From Pohlia nutans (taxonomy: Eukaryota; Streptophyta; Bryopsida; Bryales; Mniaceae): 64,000 nucleotides of DNA. Below the pieces are notes generated by a model. It ran no database searches and was not told where the DNA came from. It saw only the letters and a program-made list of their open reading frames with translations. The position numbers and the translations under genes were made by a program. Positions 47,879-60,183 of this stretch are shown in pieces. Location: NCBI GenBank assembly GCA_022496805.1, contig CM040085.1, forward strand, positions 36,485,811 to 36,549,810. The letters run 5' to 3'. Within the stretch, counting starts at the first letter, position 1. Each line of letters opens with the position of its first letter.

Positions 47879-47995
47879 AAGTTCACGAATATAAAACCAC
47901 CAACTCTGACAGCACTGAGTGAAATAGTCAAGAATAGAAATAGAAATAAATATTGAATGCAACATGATTCTTAACCAATTAGACATGGTATTACA

Positions 47996-48544
47996 CTAAC
48001 CCCTAAACGCCCAAACGACTATTTTCTGGTCGCTGCCCGAATCTCACGGGCTGCCCGGAATAAAAAAAGTATTTTCTTGAAAAATAAAAAATATTTTAAA
48101 ATACTACATCAAGTCTACTTTCCAACCCAATTTAAATTATGTCAATCCGAGTTAAACTCCACCCGGGAGAATTTTTCAAAATGAATCACTTCAACATTGT
48201 CTTAGTGTTACAAAATTTGCTATTTGGGGAAAGTAATGATGTTCCCTCCATCGTTTCTTTTGTTTTTTTGAAGTTTACAATAGATAAACCAAATTTAACC
48301 AATCATGCTAAATTTCAAACTCTAAAAATTAAAATTAAAATTTATACAAATTTTCAAAGGTTAATGCTTTTAAATTCATTAAAAAATATCTAAAGTTATT
48401 TTTGGAAGTTTGACCGTACGGATAATTTGTAGAGATGATGCCCTACATTTTTTCTAGTGAACCAAACTTCATCAAACATATGGAAGGCACATATTATAAC
48501 ACATTTATGTTTTGTCCAATACCCCTCGGGCTTTTAGGGGCTAA
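47996..48544. mobile_element. miniature transposon, family E copy 2, flanked by CTAA
   Basis: CTAA-CCCCTAAACGCCCAAACG at the left; GGGCTTTTAGGGG-CTAA at the right. 549 bp, same family and orientation as 37564-38059. The 4-bp direct flank is CTAA on both sides rather than TTAA. Confidence 0.9.
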
Positions 48545-49124
48545 CTTGGAAGGGATCCGGAAAATCGTTCACAAGGTATAAATTTGACTCATCGTTTGAT
48601 CTGCAGACGCTCCCAAAAACAAACATACTGTCCTATCAAACGATATCATAAGATGGTCAATTGGTCGTGACCAAGCCAACCTATTTTGCTTCATAAAGAT
48701 CAGACTTCACAGCCCAGAACCAGGTTGGCATTTTGATCTAAACTCCCATACTTGTTTACCCTTCACGAGAGCAGATCCGAATTACTCCAAGAGTCAAAGT
48801 AGAAATTCGAAAATTGATTCAATGAACAGAAAAGTAAGATTCTAATGGGGAAACCACTTGCTTATAACAAAAAGCATAACTAGCAAGACCATCAACAATG
48901 TTGCCAATCGGGTGGTGACACTGTGCTTTATGTTGGCCATACAGATGTGCATAGCGACAGAACTACAGGCGGCATAGTCGTTCCCAATGAGTAATTGCAG
49001 CGACATTGCTATCTAGGGCAATGGAATATGCAACCTCACATCCATGGGTACATTCCCCAAGAGTATGATAACAGCAAGAAAATGACAACATTAATTTCTT
49101 CTTTGGTACAACTGAAAAATAGTT
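48545..49124. repeat. third partial copy of the duplicated segment
   Basis: About 48880-49085 matches segments P and Q (GGCGGCATAGTC, CCCAATGAGTAATTGCAGCGAC, CTAGGGCAATGGAATATGC, TCACATCCATG). The flanking 48545-48880 shows no recognised feature. Confidence 0.65.
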
Positions 49125-49428
49125 TTATTCCATTGCAGAAGAGTACAAGAGCCTACTAGGGAAGCCCCACTGTTCACAAGATTCCGTCATAAATTTTACT
49201 CCATCTTTCTTTACACTGCGAGGGGGTTGAGGAAGTAGCTCTTTTAATGGAACTTTTACGGTCATCAAGACTCGCTTCCTTGGCCTCCTCAACAGCACAG
49301 GTGAGTAACTGGGTTCCTCTTTGGCCATTTGTAATTTCCTTCCAATAATATCTTTCACCTGCTGCTTTTAATTTGCAGGACCCCTCATTTTCGCTCGCCC
49401 CGGCCTCCTTGTAGCCTTCAGCATTCAC
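49125..49428 (-). pseudogene. possible My/SANT-like (trihelix) fragment
   Basis: On the minus strand a frame reads SSTPSQCKERWSKIYDGIL and then stops. The (P/T)xQCKxRW pattern is typical of the second and third helices of trihelix or transposon-linked Myb/SANT domains. No full domain, no start and no splice structure could be built, so this is at best a fragment. Confidence 0.3.
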
Positions 49429-50070
49429 TTTCCAGTCAATGACTGATAGTTAGATGGAGTACACATGTCCACCTATACAAAAACATTGAATTAATTAAGC
49501 TCCATACATTGAGAGAGTGTTCCATGGACATTTAGAAGGCCCATCAGAGCCTTGAGAACTGATCGACAGAACTTTCGGTTTCCAGAAAATTGTCAGTGTG
49601 TCACATACAACAGACCGAAGTTCCTTTCTGAATCACAGCTTGGTACTCCATTCTGCGGCCTCCGATTCCTCCCAAAGGAGATTCGGTTTGCTTAGCGCCG
49701 GTACTCTCACAAGAACTATAGTATCCAATCATTACCCTGTAGGACCTACGGATCTAGGACTCCACATTATCTGTACACAGATCCATGTATTACGGCTTAC
49801 ATTTACAAGCCAAATGGATTTTTCTTCAGTAAGAGTAGAGATCAGAACCACAGCCATGGTAAAATAGTTCGTCCACACGTCTTCTTTCAGAGTGGTAACG
49901 GATATTATAGTTCATCATTTCTCCAAGCTCATAACAATCCTTCAGAAATACATAACATAGACAATGTAGCACCATGGATTGAACCTGTTGCCACTAAAGA
50001 GGCAATGGCTCACCACCTAAAGATGATGCATACACTATACCTGTAACTGACGAGAGATCATTTCACCAAA
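49429..50070. other. intergenic
   Basis: No gene or repeat recognised. Confidence 0.35.
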
Positions 50071-50872
50071 CATCAACGACCTCTGCTTTTTGTACAGGAA
50101 AGTTACAAACAGAAATTTTCAGAAGAGACCGTCATACCACACACTATCATCACCACCCGAAGGTGAACTACGTCCCGAAAGATGATTTAAAGACATGTCT
50201 ATAATCAGTCTCTGAATATGAAATCTCACCATCAAAGTTATGCTAACAATGCAGAACAGGATTGCTACCTAAATATGTAGGCGGCATGGTCTATCCCAAA
50301 GAGAAATTGCAGCGACGCTGCTCTCTAGGGCAATGGAATATGCAACCTCAAATCCATGAAGTTGGTCCCCCAGAGAATCATGACGGCGAGAAAACGCCGA
50401 CACCATTATACGAGGCACTTAACACATGGACGTATCAATCTCTGACGTTGACAAAGGACTCTACGACCACAAGTGCATAGTTAAATGCGGTGGGTCGCTC
50501 CATGCTGTCAAAGAAACACCCCGCCAAGAGTGCTACTTCCGTCATTGACCATAAACCCTAAACACTATACACAAAATCCCTTTAGGCTGTCAGTTGGTAG
50601 TGCATGTTTTATACAACATAAAAGTTCAGAACAGGTCTATGTATTTATCGTCATCCAGCCAACAAGTCCAACCGTGTTTTCGGAGCCTCGGTCGAAAGAT
50701 GGTGAATTGTTTTGAACATCACGGAAATCAGTGATTTTTGAACAATGTCTTCATCATCGGCTCCCAAAAAACGAACTTAAAACCCCAAATGACCTCAGTT
50801 TACAGTGTCGCGTCACAGAAATGCAGGCGGCATACTGAGGAGGTTCTCCTTGTCAGACAAGGTCTCAGTACC
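50071..50872. repeat. duplicated segment Q, without transposons
   Basis: Paralogue of 42478-46070 that lacks the family C, family D and Tc1 insertions. It therefore keeps the empty target sites: TTAA near 50190 and TA near 50639. Divergence between P and Q is considerable, so the duplication is not recent. Confidence 0.8.
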
Positions 50873-50924
50873 ACCCGCAACTAACGCCCGTAGAGGTAAC
50901 CATCATTGGCCGAAATGCAAAACC

Positions 50925-51480
50925 CTACAAAAGAAACCCCAAGGAAACTAAAAAAGGGCGATGTGCACAGAACATAAGTAATGGTAGAGGGACATCCCAA
51001 TCCACGTCGCGTCTGAAACATTTCGTGTAGGCCACGTTAACGAGGCGAAGGTCGTTGCATGCCGAAGCGTGCTCACTACACCAGATACCGGAGGCCAAAT
51101 GCTCATTGCTGCTCCAAAAGCGCAGAGAGAACAAGGAATAAAATCCATTCACCAAAAGCATCGAGAACCTACCAAGAAAAACTACAAAAGCAAACAGTCA
51201 AACAATTGAAACTGTACAAGCAGAACGAAGGGAGATGGTTTGATGAGAAACAGGGGGTGTGAGGACAATAAGTAGGAGAATAGAAGAGCGGCCGAGACAC
51301 TAAAACCCTAAAACGAACGCGCCGGGGATGTCACTCTTGAGGCCGACGGTAAACTTGGGAACCCTAATTTGAAGAACAGCCCCGTGCGTCAGGGTCCGAT
51401 TCAGACTGCAAGAATTTCCACGTCAGGTTTTGGAAATGTCCACGTCAGCCTAAACCATTCACGATATGACATGTGGCACT
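50925..51480 (-). promoter_or_regulatory. possible gene start on the minus strand
   Basis: Reading on the minus strand: two CCACGTCA boxes (near 51420 and 51445), AAACCCTAAA-type motifs (about 51300-51370), a pyrimidine-rich leader, and then ATG at 51161 opening 78 codons (MLLVNGFYSLFSLRFWSSNE onward) to a stop at 50925. The composition suits a plant promoter and leader. The short product is not recognised and may be an upstream reading frame. No downstream exon was identified. Confidence 0.3.
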
Positions 51481-51513
51481 TGTGATTAAAATAAATAAAA
51501 CTACCGTACTTGG

Positions 51514-51720
51514 CTACATCGATTATTGCCATTACAGTGAGTCACAGAATTAGAGTGAGATTTCCCACCAATCCTCAGTGAGTGAAACTTTTACACACAA
51601 TCCTCATTTCTCACTCTCAGAGTTTTCGAATAACTACAGGTCACACTTTGCTCTAATACCACAATTACTGTGAAATTATTGAGTTACTGTGACTCACAGT
51701 AATGGCAATAATCGATGTAG
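51514..51720. mobile_element. TA-flanked MITE with long inverted ends (Stowaway-like)
   Basis: The left end CTACATCGATTATTGCCATT continues with ACAGTGAGTCACAG. The right end is its inverse with one mismatch over 34 bp. TA dinucleotides sit at both borders. 207 bp, non-coding. Confidence 0.85.
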
Positions 51721-52706
51721 CAGGATTGGCACCACCTCCCAAGTATTTAATTATTTTGTCGAAATCATGAAAACATTCTTTGATATTCGGTGGATATTCT
51801 CTAAGATTCTCTTTTCACCATAAAATTGAAGTTTTTTGAAAAAAAAAAAGTCTATAAATTTGGGCTTCTCTTTTTATAATTACTTTTTCCGAAACTGATA
51901 GCCGGGTTTAGTGTGTCAAAACTGGCCACAATGTAGGGTAGAGTTGTTCTTTGGAATAACTACACTTTTCTTTGCAATTTTTGTAGGTAAAAGTAATTTT
52001 CATCAAAAAAAATCATCTTTCATTATAAATTGGAATTGTAAATTTAAAAAATATTATTTAAAACATAATGGGTTATTATAACATCGTATATGATTAGTCT
52101 TTAATACATTAAAGATTTTGTTACTAATAAAAAGTTACATCACAATGGAAAGCATGTTGAAAATTGTACTGTGGTTCAAAATAACTGCACCAAAAGGTAT
52201 ACATTGATTTACCTTAATATTAGGATACATGCACACCAAGGGTGATTAAAAGCGGTGTATAAATTTTAGGTTAAAAGAGTTTTAAGTATAATCTACAAAA
52301 AGGTATTGAATCTTCTCTCTAAGGTTGAGAGTTTGTTAACGCAAATTAGGGGAGAATGTATAGTTCTAAGGACCTAAGGGTAGCATTTCCTTAATAAATA
52401 TGATGATTTAACATTCATACAATGGTAACATTTATTCAAAGTAGATTGCACATGGATTTCTTTATTCAACAACGAATTTCATTGACTACCTCTCAACCAT
52501 GAATATTGCAGCTTATAGAGGATGGCCCATAAACCAATACTTTAAGCTTTTCATGCAAATCTAATACTGGTATAGAATTTGAAGCTTTCAATGAACACCT
52601 GTTGAAGATATTGTTGGTTTATAGTACACGTAGGTTTTTGGATCATTCACCTTACATAGTGATGAATTTCAAAGAAGAACGGTTCCAATCATAAGCTTAG
52701 ACCATC
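51721..52706. other. intergenic, AT-rich
   Basis: Nothing recognised. Confidence 0.4.
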
Positions 52707-53230
52707 CTTAACTTTTAAACGTCTGGCCTATGACCACAAAATCAAGTTGTACCTGTCCTACTCAAATTTTCCACCATAAATAAGATAAAAATTCAAATTT
52801 ATATTTTTAGTAGATGAAACCATGTGTCTACTACAAACCATGATTTTTTCACAAGTTTTGGTGAAAATTTGAAATTACGATGATTTTTAAAGTGATTGTA
52901 AAGAAATTTCACATCAATTACAAAATATACTCAAAAATTCCAATTTCTTATACCGAAAGTGTAAATTGCAATGAAGAAAAGAACTGTAAATGAAAATCAT
53001 CCATGTATCTAAATTTTTAAAAATTGTTACACCATGGAAATATCCACCGAACTCGTAACTCCAATAAAACACTCAATTTTTAGAGTTTTCCATAAATTCA
53101 AATGAGAGTAGAAACTAGACTTGGTAAGCTTCATTTTATTAGTTAAGCTCAAATGCACTAAAACTCATTTTTACTTGGTTTAAATTTAGGTTAAGTAGGA
53201 AAAACCAAAATAATCCAAAATACACTATAT
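52707..53230. mobile_element. decayed relative of TTAA family H
   Basis: Starts CTTAACTTTTAAACGTCTGG. Its right part resembles 54600-54720 (GAGTA(G)AAACTAGACTT, AACTTCATTTT-TTAGTT). The right terminus is lost. Confidence 0.4.
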
Positions 53231-54215
53231 AGTAAATTGTTTTTACGACTCGTTGTGTAATTGGGACCTCACGTCAAGTCCAAAATAGCTTAGATTACCT
53301 TAATTTAACTTGAAGAGGTGACATGATCAATGAAGAGCCTTCACAAAAAGAATTGGATGAAAAATCCTTCATCTACTATGTGATACATTAGGAGAAATCT
53401 GTAGTCACAAAAGAGCCCTTACCTTTGGCACGTGCTGAAAAATTTAGGCAAAACCGTGCACTTTTGACAAAGGCACTAATGGTGCCACCGTGGTTGCCAA
53501 CAGTGCAGTTCCGTGGGTCGCGCCAATCGGCGCTGCCAACACTGCAGACACTGCCAGCACTGCGGCTTCCGACATTGTCAGCGGGCAGCGACTGCACCAG
53601 TGGGTTTACATAAAAGGGGTACTTGGGCAGCCGGTTCACCTACCACGGGTTGTCTTACATGGCCCCTTTGGGACCCCATTTTTCTCCTAAGGCTTCAATT
53701 CATTTTAGATCAATTACATCCATCTACTAGCAGATGGCTGGAATGACGTTTAACGATTAACCTCCAAAGATCAAAAGGTGTCACTAGAATTGACAGTTTG
53801 AGAAAAACAATATAAAATACTATTTGGAGGAAGATTTTGAAATTGGCAAACAATTGAAAAATGTAGATTAGATTCCATTCATACGGTTAGATTCACCAAT
53901 GATATCACTAATATTTTATTATAAAATCTTTAAGTTAAAATTAAAATTCCTTCTAAATTTGATTATAGAAAATATTAACATTTCTTTTAAGTAAAATGTG
54001 TTGAAATGGATTTGAAATGAGATACTCTTGATGTAGTGGTTTCTTGAAATTTTTGTGTTCAGTGTATGGTCTTATTTTTGCACTTGAGGCTACTTTTTAT
54101 CTAAAGTCAATGCAATTTTGGCTTGGTATAAAATTTCACATATTTCTACATCTGTAATTTTAGAGAATTGTGTCCTCTAGTGATACCAAATTCAACCGTG
54201 GGATAGGACAACAAC
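53231..54215. other. intergenic with a GC-rich patch
   Basis: 53400-53620 is GC-rich, with repeated (A/C)ACTGC(A/C)G(A/C) motifs such as CAACACTGCAGACACTGCCA. Several short frames overlap there on both strands, so none can be trusted. The rest is AT-rich with nothing recognised. Confidence 0.4.
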
Positions 54216-54764
54216 TTAACCCTTAAACGTACCACTCCTTTGTAGGAAAGTCAAACTACACAATTTAGCCTTCAAGATTTATCAAAATATATTTTGTAAT
54301 ATTTTTCATTCATGGAATTGAATGTTTCCTATCAGTCTTGAAATTTTTCAGAATTTTTTGATTTAATACGGCCTTTTTAATAAATTTTTAAGTCAAATAC
54401 TTCAATAAAATAATTTTTATTACCAAAAAGCTTTAAAAAATTAATATTTTTTTGGGAGCAGGTACAAATTACAATGGAGAATCACATGATATGTTTTCCA
54501 TAGAAATTTTTTATTTAAATTTTGAAATTCGAAAGGTGAACATCCTATGTAGTGTAATTCAAACCTTGAGCTACAAAGCTTGCACAAGCAATAAAATACT
54601 CTATAATTGAAATTTTTAAGATTTGAAAAGTGGAGTACAAACTAGACTTAATAAACTTCATTTTCTTAGTTGGGTGTATTAGCAACAAAAGTCATCTTCA
54701 AGATCAAAATTGGGTTTGACCAACAAACGTCTAGAAACTGGATGCTTGGACGTTTAGGGGTTAA
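54216..54764. mobile_element. TTAA-flanked miniature transposon, family H
   Basis: TTAA-CCCTTAAACGTACC at the left; GGACGTTTAGGGG-TTAA at the right. 549 bp, non-coding. Confidence 0.88.
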
Positions 54765-55487
54765 TGAAGTATCTCCAAAAAATGTTTCATGGTGAAAAGG
54801 TCCATGAGGAAGGAGATATGGAAGAAGAAAAATGCCATCAACCCAATATGGGTTGGTTGGGCCTTTAGGGGTGAAACCATGAACATGGCATCTACGTTTT
54901 GATAGAACCTAGAAACAAGTTTCTTTATTTTACAAGTAGCATATTATTTTGGTTAACATTTGTGACTTTTAAATTGGATGTTTCAAAAACTGACTCAAGA
55001 AAATTGATTTCCTTACTTTAGTGTACAATAAAGTGGCCCGTTATTTCAAATCAATGAAAACATTTAGAAAGCCAAGGCCATGGACCTTAGTAAAGATCCC
55101 CAAGTCCCTTACATATGGATCATAGGTTTTGAGTTTGTTATTTTTAAACCAAAGGGATACACGATTCATTGTGGCCTCAAACTATAACCGCTTTTATCCA
55201 ATACTAACTCAAATATGTCATTTTAAGTAAGAAAACGATTGCTTAAATGAATAACAATGCAAATTACACATTTAAAAAAGGATGTGAATAGGCCATACAC
55301 AACCCCTCAATGTCAAAATTGTGAATATGAAAACAAAACAATGTGAACAGTGCTCAATCATAGTCACTTGATTGAAAGATTTATTGGAGAATTTGGATAT
55401 AATTTGTCTTTCGAATATCATGAATATTCTTAGATGCAAAGAAAATTGATTTACACATTCATCTGTGTCAACTTGACAATTGTTGAT
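54765..55487. other. intergenic
   Basis: Nothing recognised except CCAATATGGGTTGGTTGGGC followed by CTTTAGGGGTG near 54855, a likely broken end of another TTAA element. Confidence 0.4.
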
Positions 55488-56067
55488 TTAACCCCTAACT
55501 ACTTAAGCATTCATTTTTTGGACGATGTACAGATTTCATCCACATTTTCTCATTTGTCATGCATTTTTTGTAGTGTGAATTTTTTACTAAAGATTTTATG
55601 GGAAGTTAGCTTCATGCATGTGAGGACCTATTAGAAAGGGGTTGATTTATGAAATTTCTATGCCTCATTTCATGTTGAAGTGATTCACCAAAAAATTCTA
55701 AGATCTTGGTTCAAATTAAATAGTTCAAAAATGCTCTTGAAAAAGTCAACTCATAAAAGTAAGCAACCAAAAAATCTCCAAAAACCACTACACTTAAAGT
55801 ATTACATTTCAACAAATTTCATTCACAAATTTTCAATATCTTATTCATAATTGAATTACAACAAAATTTTGAATTTTAAGTTTCAAATTTTATACAAAAT
55901 ATTGGTGATAGCAATCATAGATTTAACCGTATGGATAGAATCTAAAATTCATAATGTACAACTTTTACTCATACATCAAGTTCAAAATATCCCTCTTGAT
56001 TGCATTTTATAATGCATCTTTGCAAAACTACCCAATTTGGAGAGGGTTGTAGGCATTTATGGGTTAA
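55488..56067. mobile_element. TTAA-flanked miniature transposon, family G copy 2
   Basis: TTAA-CCCCTAACTACTTAAGC at the left; GGCATTTATGGG-TTAA at the right. 580 bp, same orientation as 2092-2655. It lies 10 bp from the next element. Confidence 0.9.
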
Positions 56068-56077
56068 ATTTCATGAC

Positions 56078-56319
56078 TTCACCCCTAGAAGACCAAAAAG
56101 CCTAAATTGGGCCTCAATGTTTTATGACAATTCTGAAGAGGTCCTATGTGGACTTTTTTTTTGTTGAATTTATTTTCTTTTTGACCAACACCAACATTGT
56201 TCTTCACTAACTCGGTAATATAAAATTTAGTCCCATGTGAAGCATATTTTTCACGATACAATCTATTGAATTTGTCCAGTTTTAAAAGCACGAATCCCTA
56301 CTACTCCTTTAGGGGTTAA
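56078..56319. mobile_element. TTAA-type miniature transposon, family A
   Basis: TTCA-CCCCTAGAAGACCAAAA at the left (flank mutated) and ACTCCTTTAGGGG-TTAA at the right. 242 bp, with the family A interior. Confidence 0.88.
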
Positions 56320-57372
56320 TCTTCCACAATTACAAGGTTTTGTTGCGTTACTTGAGATTTGCATGTTCTCTCTTCAAAATTCTGTAACATGAAAAATGCA
56401 TAATCTCCATTAAATTGAGTTCTATGTAAAGTCAAGGAGGGGTAGCTCCTTTGTAACACTGAGTTTTCCAAGTTTCAATTAGAAATCGCAAAGATTGTCA
56501 GTTACAAGGAGCCAAGCCCTTGCTTTGGGCAAGCATGTGGGTTGGTGTGGGGGCACGAATGTAGATTCCGTAATGGAAACTTGAGTGTGTATTGGGGGAG
56601 CTTCTCTAGCTCTAGGAAGGTGCCATGTTCGAATCTCTTTGACAACGCAATCTGTTTTGATTGGTCGAAAGAAAAGGAGCCAAAACTTGTTTTCGCCACC
56701 TTTCAAACTAAAATACCAATTCTACCTTGTTTTTCCTCGTGGAATTTTTTGCTTGACTTTACGGATAACTCTAATAAGTCAATTTTTCCAGTACCCTCAC
56801 TTTTCAAATTCTGTTACTGCAAATTCGGTTGCATAACAATTCAACAGTGGTAACCGGCTTGTGGGTTCTGCATCTGCACCTCCAACTTCTGCAGCACACT
56901 TACCGTATTAAAATTTCTCTAGAAAGCAAAGAATTTCAATCATTTACCAAAGATAACTCAAGAAAAGTCCAAGTTTCGTGTGAATTATGTTCCACGCCAA
57001 CATAGACTTTTACTCCTTTAGTTTTTTTTAATTTTCTTACAATCATAAATGATCTATCAATAATATAAGATAATAAGAAACTCATCCTCACATGCAGCTC
57101 GTTTGTTGACACTCATTTGTTGACTACAAAAATACTCCTTCCCTTTTGATTGCAATATTTGACAACAATATGTACAAGGTACAATTTCTCTCTCTCTCAT
57201 CATGTGTACAAGAAACGCTCTCCCCAAAAATCCTCGACCCTTCTCAATCCTCAACAGCCATGGCTCTGGCATGACCCTCTACCTAACTCTTGGACTCTCC
57301 GCCAACCGAACGGACCACCTCGTCCACTTCTCTCGTTAACGATAAAAAAAACTCCGTTCGGTTCGTTGGACT
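56320..57372. other. intergenic
   Basis: No gene supported. GTTCGAATCT near 56632 resembles a pol III B box, but no A box or tRNA fold could be shown. Confidence 0.4.
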
Positions 57373-58940
57373 CTAGGGGACGACTTTCGGACACTCCGCC
57401 AGCAAATCCACCATCAGTCGGTACCGCCGCTTATTGCTGGGTCTGCACAGGACGGAGGAGCACGATTCTCGTCCACTACCCTCGGGTTCTGGCGACGAAC
57501 TACGAATGCCTTCGACGGACGCCAAACGTTCGGGCGACGAACGACAAATGGACGAAGTTATCCGTTCGTTGGACGCCAAACTGAGGAGGGAAGTGGCCGC
57601 CTGCACCACAGCCTCCGTGTCTTCGTCTTGATGAGCCTGCAAGTCTAATATCCGGGTTTGCGTGGAATTGTCACGGAAGCATGACGTCGGGGTTTGCTCC
57701 AGCGGCTCGGATCTCATCAATGGCGGTGCAATGCAAGCGGGAGGAATTCGTTTCAACCGCTTCCGGCCATGGCTGGTACCGCTCGCTTCACCGTTCCTGA
57801 TCTCCGCGCTTGCAAGTTCCGGAAATAATCGGCTTGAATCAGGGAAACCTGTCGATCCTTGGTGCGCTGAATACTCGTACTGATCTGGGCATGGTCGACT
57901 GTACGCGATCTCCATGTCGCAGGTGGGTGTTTTGGGCGCCGCGGTACCCGATTCCTCAGTTCCTGTCGAAGTGGGCGACAATATCTTCAAAGCTCCCGGT
58001 GGGTTTGCCACTTGCAAGCTCCAATGCTCCCCAGCCACCTCTTTTAGCTTCGCCATGATCGGATGCCTGTCAGATGAAGATCTGCAGTGTGGTCCAACAT
58101 CTCGAAAATTAAACACCATGACGATCGAAACAATGGCCGCCTCAAAACCGAGAGTCTGCAATCTCGATTGGTTCAGTGATCGATCAATGAATCGCTTGAT
58201 CATAAGTTGGTGCCAGTACATGAATCTAAGCAAAGCCACGATTGTGAACTAACACTACGAACTTCGGAAACGTGACGCGCATAGAATGGACGAAAAGCTT
58301 GACTCGGCAAGTCGGCAAATGGCTAACAATAGTATGTCTGCAGGAGGTAATCCGACACTATGGTTAGAAAACCCTATTATTAACGGTGAACAGTGCGCAA
58401 TGTGAATTTCCCCCGTGTGGAAACGCAACGGTCAATTCGGAACTCGGAATGCTGGCAACCCCACATGGTATCGCGACAACCAACTCTAATGGCGACATCG
58501 GTGATTGACGATGTACCCCGGTCCTGACCATAACTATACAAAGGTCTACCCGTTCCTTGCTATATATCTTGCCAATAACAGACAACGAATTGATTGAACT
58601 TGAGCTTGACTCTAGAATGCTGGCGTACAAAGTAGCTAACTAGTCCGTGCTTCCAAAGCATTCACGTAAAGAACCACGCACTTCAAAGAGCTTGAAATCC
58701 GTACCTGTTGAGTACTACGGCGTCAACCCCACGATGATGATGGGGATCATCGCCATTCCCACCCTTGAAGAAGTCCAGTAGAATGCCTGATGGAGGCTCC
58801 GGTTCTCCGTCGGCGATGGCGCGTTCCGCTGGAACGGTAACTTGAGTACTCCATGGATATTCCTGCTTGCGGTCCTGACGTAGCGGCACCTCAGACTTGA
58901 AGAAATCTATCAGCTCTGGGACTTCGCTGTCCTCCATGCC
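57373..58940 (-). CDS. unrecognised protein, at least two exons
   Basis: The exon at 58940-58705 opens after an acceptor and reads GMEDSEVPELIDFFKSEVPL, later PPSGILLDFFKGGNGDD, then ends VVLN plus two bases at a GTACGG donor. The exon at 58225-57373 opens after TTGCTTAG in the matching phase and runs 284 codons to TAG. It begins RFMYWHQLMIKRFIDRSLNQ, continues with an aliphatic stretch (FEAAIVSIVMVFNF) and MAKLKEVAGEHWSLQ, and then a long Ser/Pro/Glu-rich, probably disordered tail with a basic RKRLKRIPP cluster (possible nuclear signal). GC content is clearly above the surroundings, as expected for coding DNA. The start is missing: upstream exons are expected beyond 58940, where LEYPDIDLKPFWHGYTIRMS near 59000 is a candidate. 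I recognise no family. The basic cluster and disordered tail would suit a nuclear regulatory protein, but that is a guess. Confidence 0.6.
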
Positions 58941-59509
58941 CTGATGACCCCACATGTAATCTTCCAATTATCACACCGGCCTCCACTCATTCTAATTGTG
59001 TACCCATGCCAGAAGGGTTTAAGATCAATATCGGGGTATTCTAACTGTTGCTGTCTAGTGTAAAAATCGCTCCAACTTCTTGAGGCTGTGCACATATAGA
59101 CGATAGCGTAATGCGGTAACTTCGATCATGCGAGTAGACTAACTCGATAAGCCAACGCCGCAATTGCCTCGTGAAATTAACCCCTCGTGCATGATACGAT
59201 ATCAACAGTTGAATGATCTAAGATAACGGCAGACTTTCTGACTGTGCTACCAATAGATCAGACTAACTTACGTTTGCTTAAGATGGAGCCCAGGCAGTCC
59301 AGAACTGTGTTATTACGTAGTCACAACTGTATGGTTCCGGGTACGTTCCCTTGCGGCCAGTACACGAATCTAAGCAAAGCCGTCATGACCGTGATAATAT
59401 ACTTCCAACGTCTTTCTTTGTGAACACCTCAACCTGCTTGCAAAACACGCAACTTAGGGTTAGCTAGCCTATTAGCTGCGCCGACCACTCGGGGCTGTAT
59501 CATCAACTT
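58941..59509. other. upstream of the unrecognised gene, with an exon-edge duplicate
   Basis: GCCAGTACACGAATCTAAGC at 59356 repeats, with one mismatch over 26 bp, the exon edge and acceptor at 58212-58237. It may mark a partial duplication of the gene. A minus-strand frame at 59095-58910 may contain another exon. Confidence 0.4.
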
Positions 59510-60183
59510 GATTCACCTCGCTCCATAATGTTACTACTGTCTAACCAAAAACTTGGACCATCTGTAGAATTCCACCCACAATGTGATGACATGCAGCACG
59601 AACTCAATTGTCCAGCCCCCAAACTATAGCATCCAAACTGTCACAGTTCCAACTCTCCATCGAAACTGCAAAAGAGAGACCCTCAAGCGACACTCACAAG
59701 AGACCAAGAAACTGGAAATTCCACGAGCGATGGAACTCATCACCGACCCCCAAGTTTTTTCAAACCCCACTACTAACACAGTGGATGCGCTGCAGTCGGC
59801 ATTACAAACACTTCACCACGTCGTATAATATGTAGCGGGAATATCGATTTCTCACTGCAAATCCTAATCTATAGTTCATCCTTTTCAATTATGGACAAAG
59901 CGAACTTGATGCATCAATATCAGAAGCACATCAACCTGATTTCACCTCGACTTGGCTAGCTTCATAATGTTACTACTGTCTAAATATTAGTGCATACAAA
60001 CTGCTGGTTCTTTCCACATTTCGAAACTTCAGAAGAGAGACCCTCAAGCGACACTTACAAGCAACCGTGCCACGGGCGACGGAACTCATCACCGACCCCC
60101 AAGTATTTTCAAACCCCACTACTACCACAGTTGTTACGCTGCACTCGTCATTACAAACACTCCACCACGTCGTGTAATATGAA
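59510..60183. repeat. direct duplication, units of about 250-330 bp
   Basis: Copy 1 is about 59510-59835 and copy 2 about 59938-60183. Both carry CATAATGTTACTACTGTCTA, GAGAGACCCTCAAGCGACAC, ATCACCGACCCCCAAGT and CACCACGTCGT(A/G)TAATATG. Copy 2 has lost about 78 bp. Higher GC than the surroundings; coding status unknown. Confidence 0.85.

Noticed and set aside
53388..53746. Four overlapping open frames in a GC-rich patch
   Set aside because: All frames on both strands are open because GC-rich DNA has few stops. No frame is preferred, and no motif or splice sites were found.
56515..56650. Possible tRNA-derived SINE (B-box-like GTTCGAATCT)
   Set aside because: No convincing A box, no tail and no second copy in the window.
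57150..57584. Open frame of 144 codons on the + strand
   Set aside because: Mostly antisense to the 284-codon minus-strand exon, which joins an upstream exon in phase. Low-complexity Pro/Arg product.
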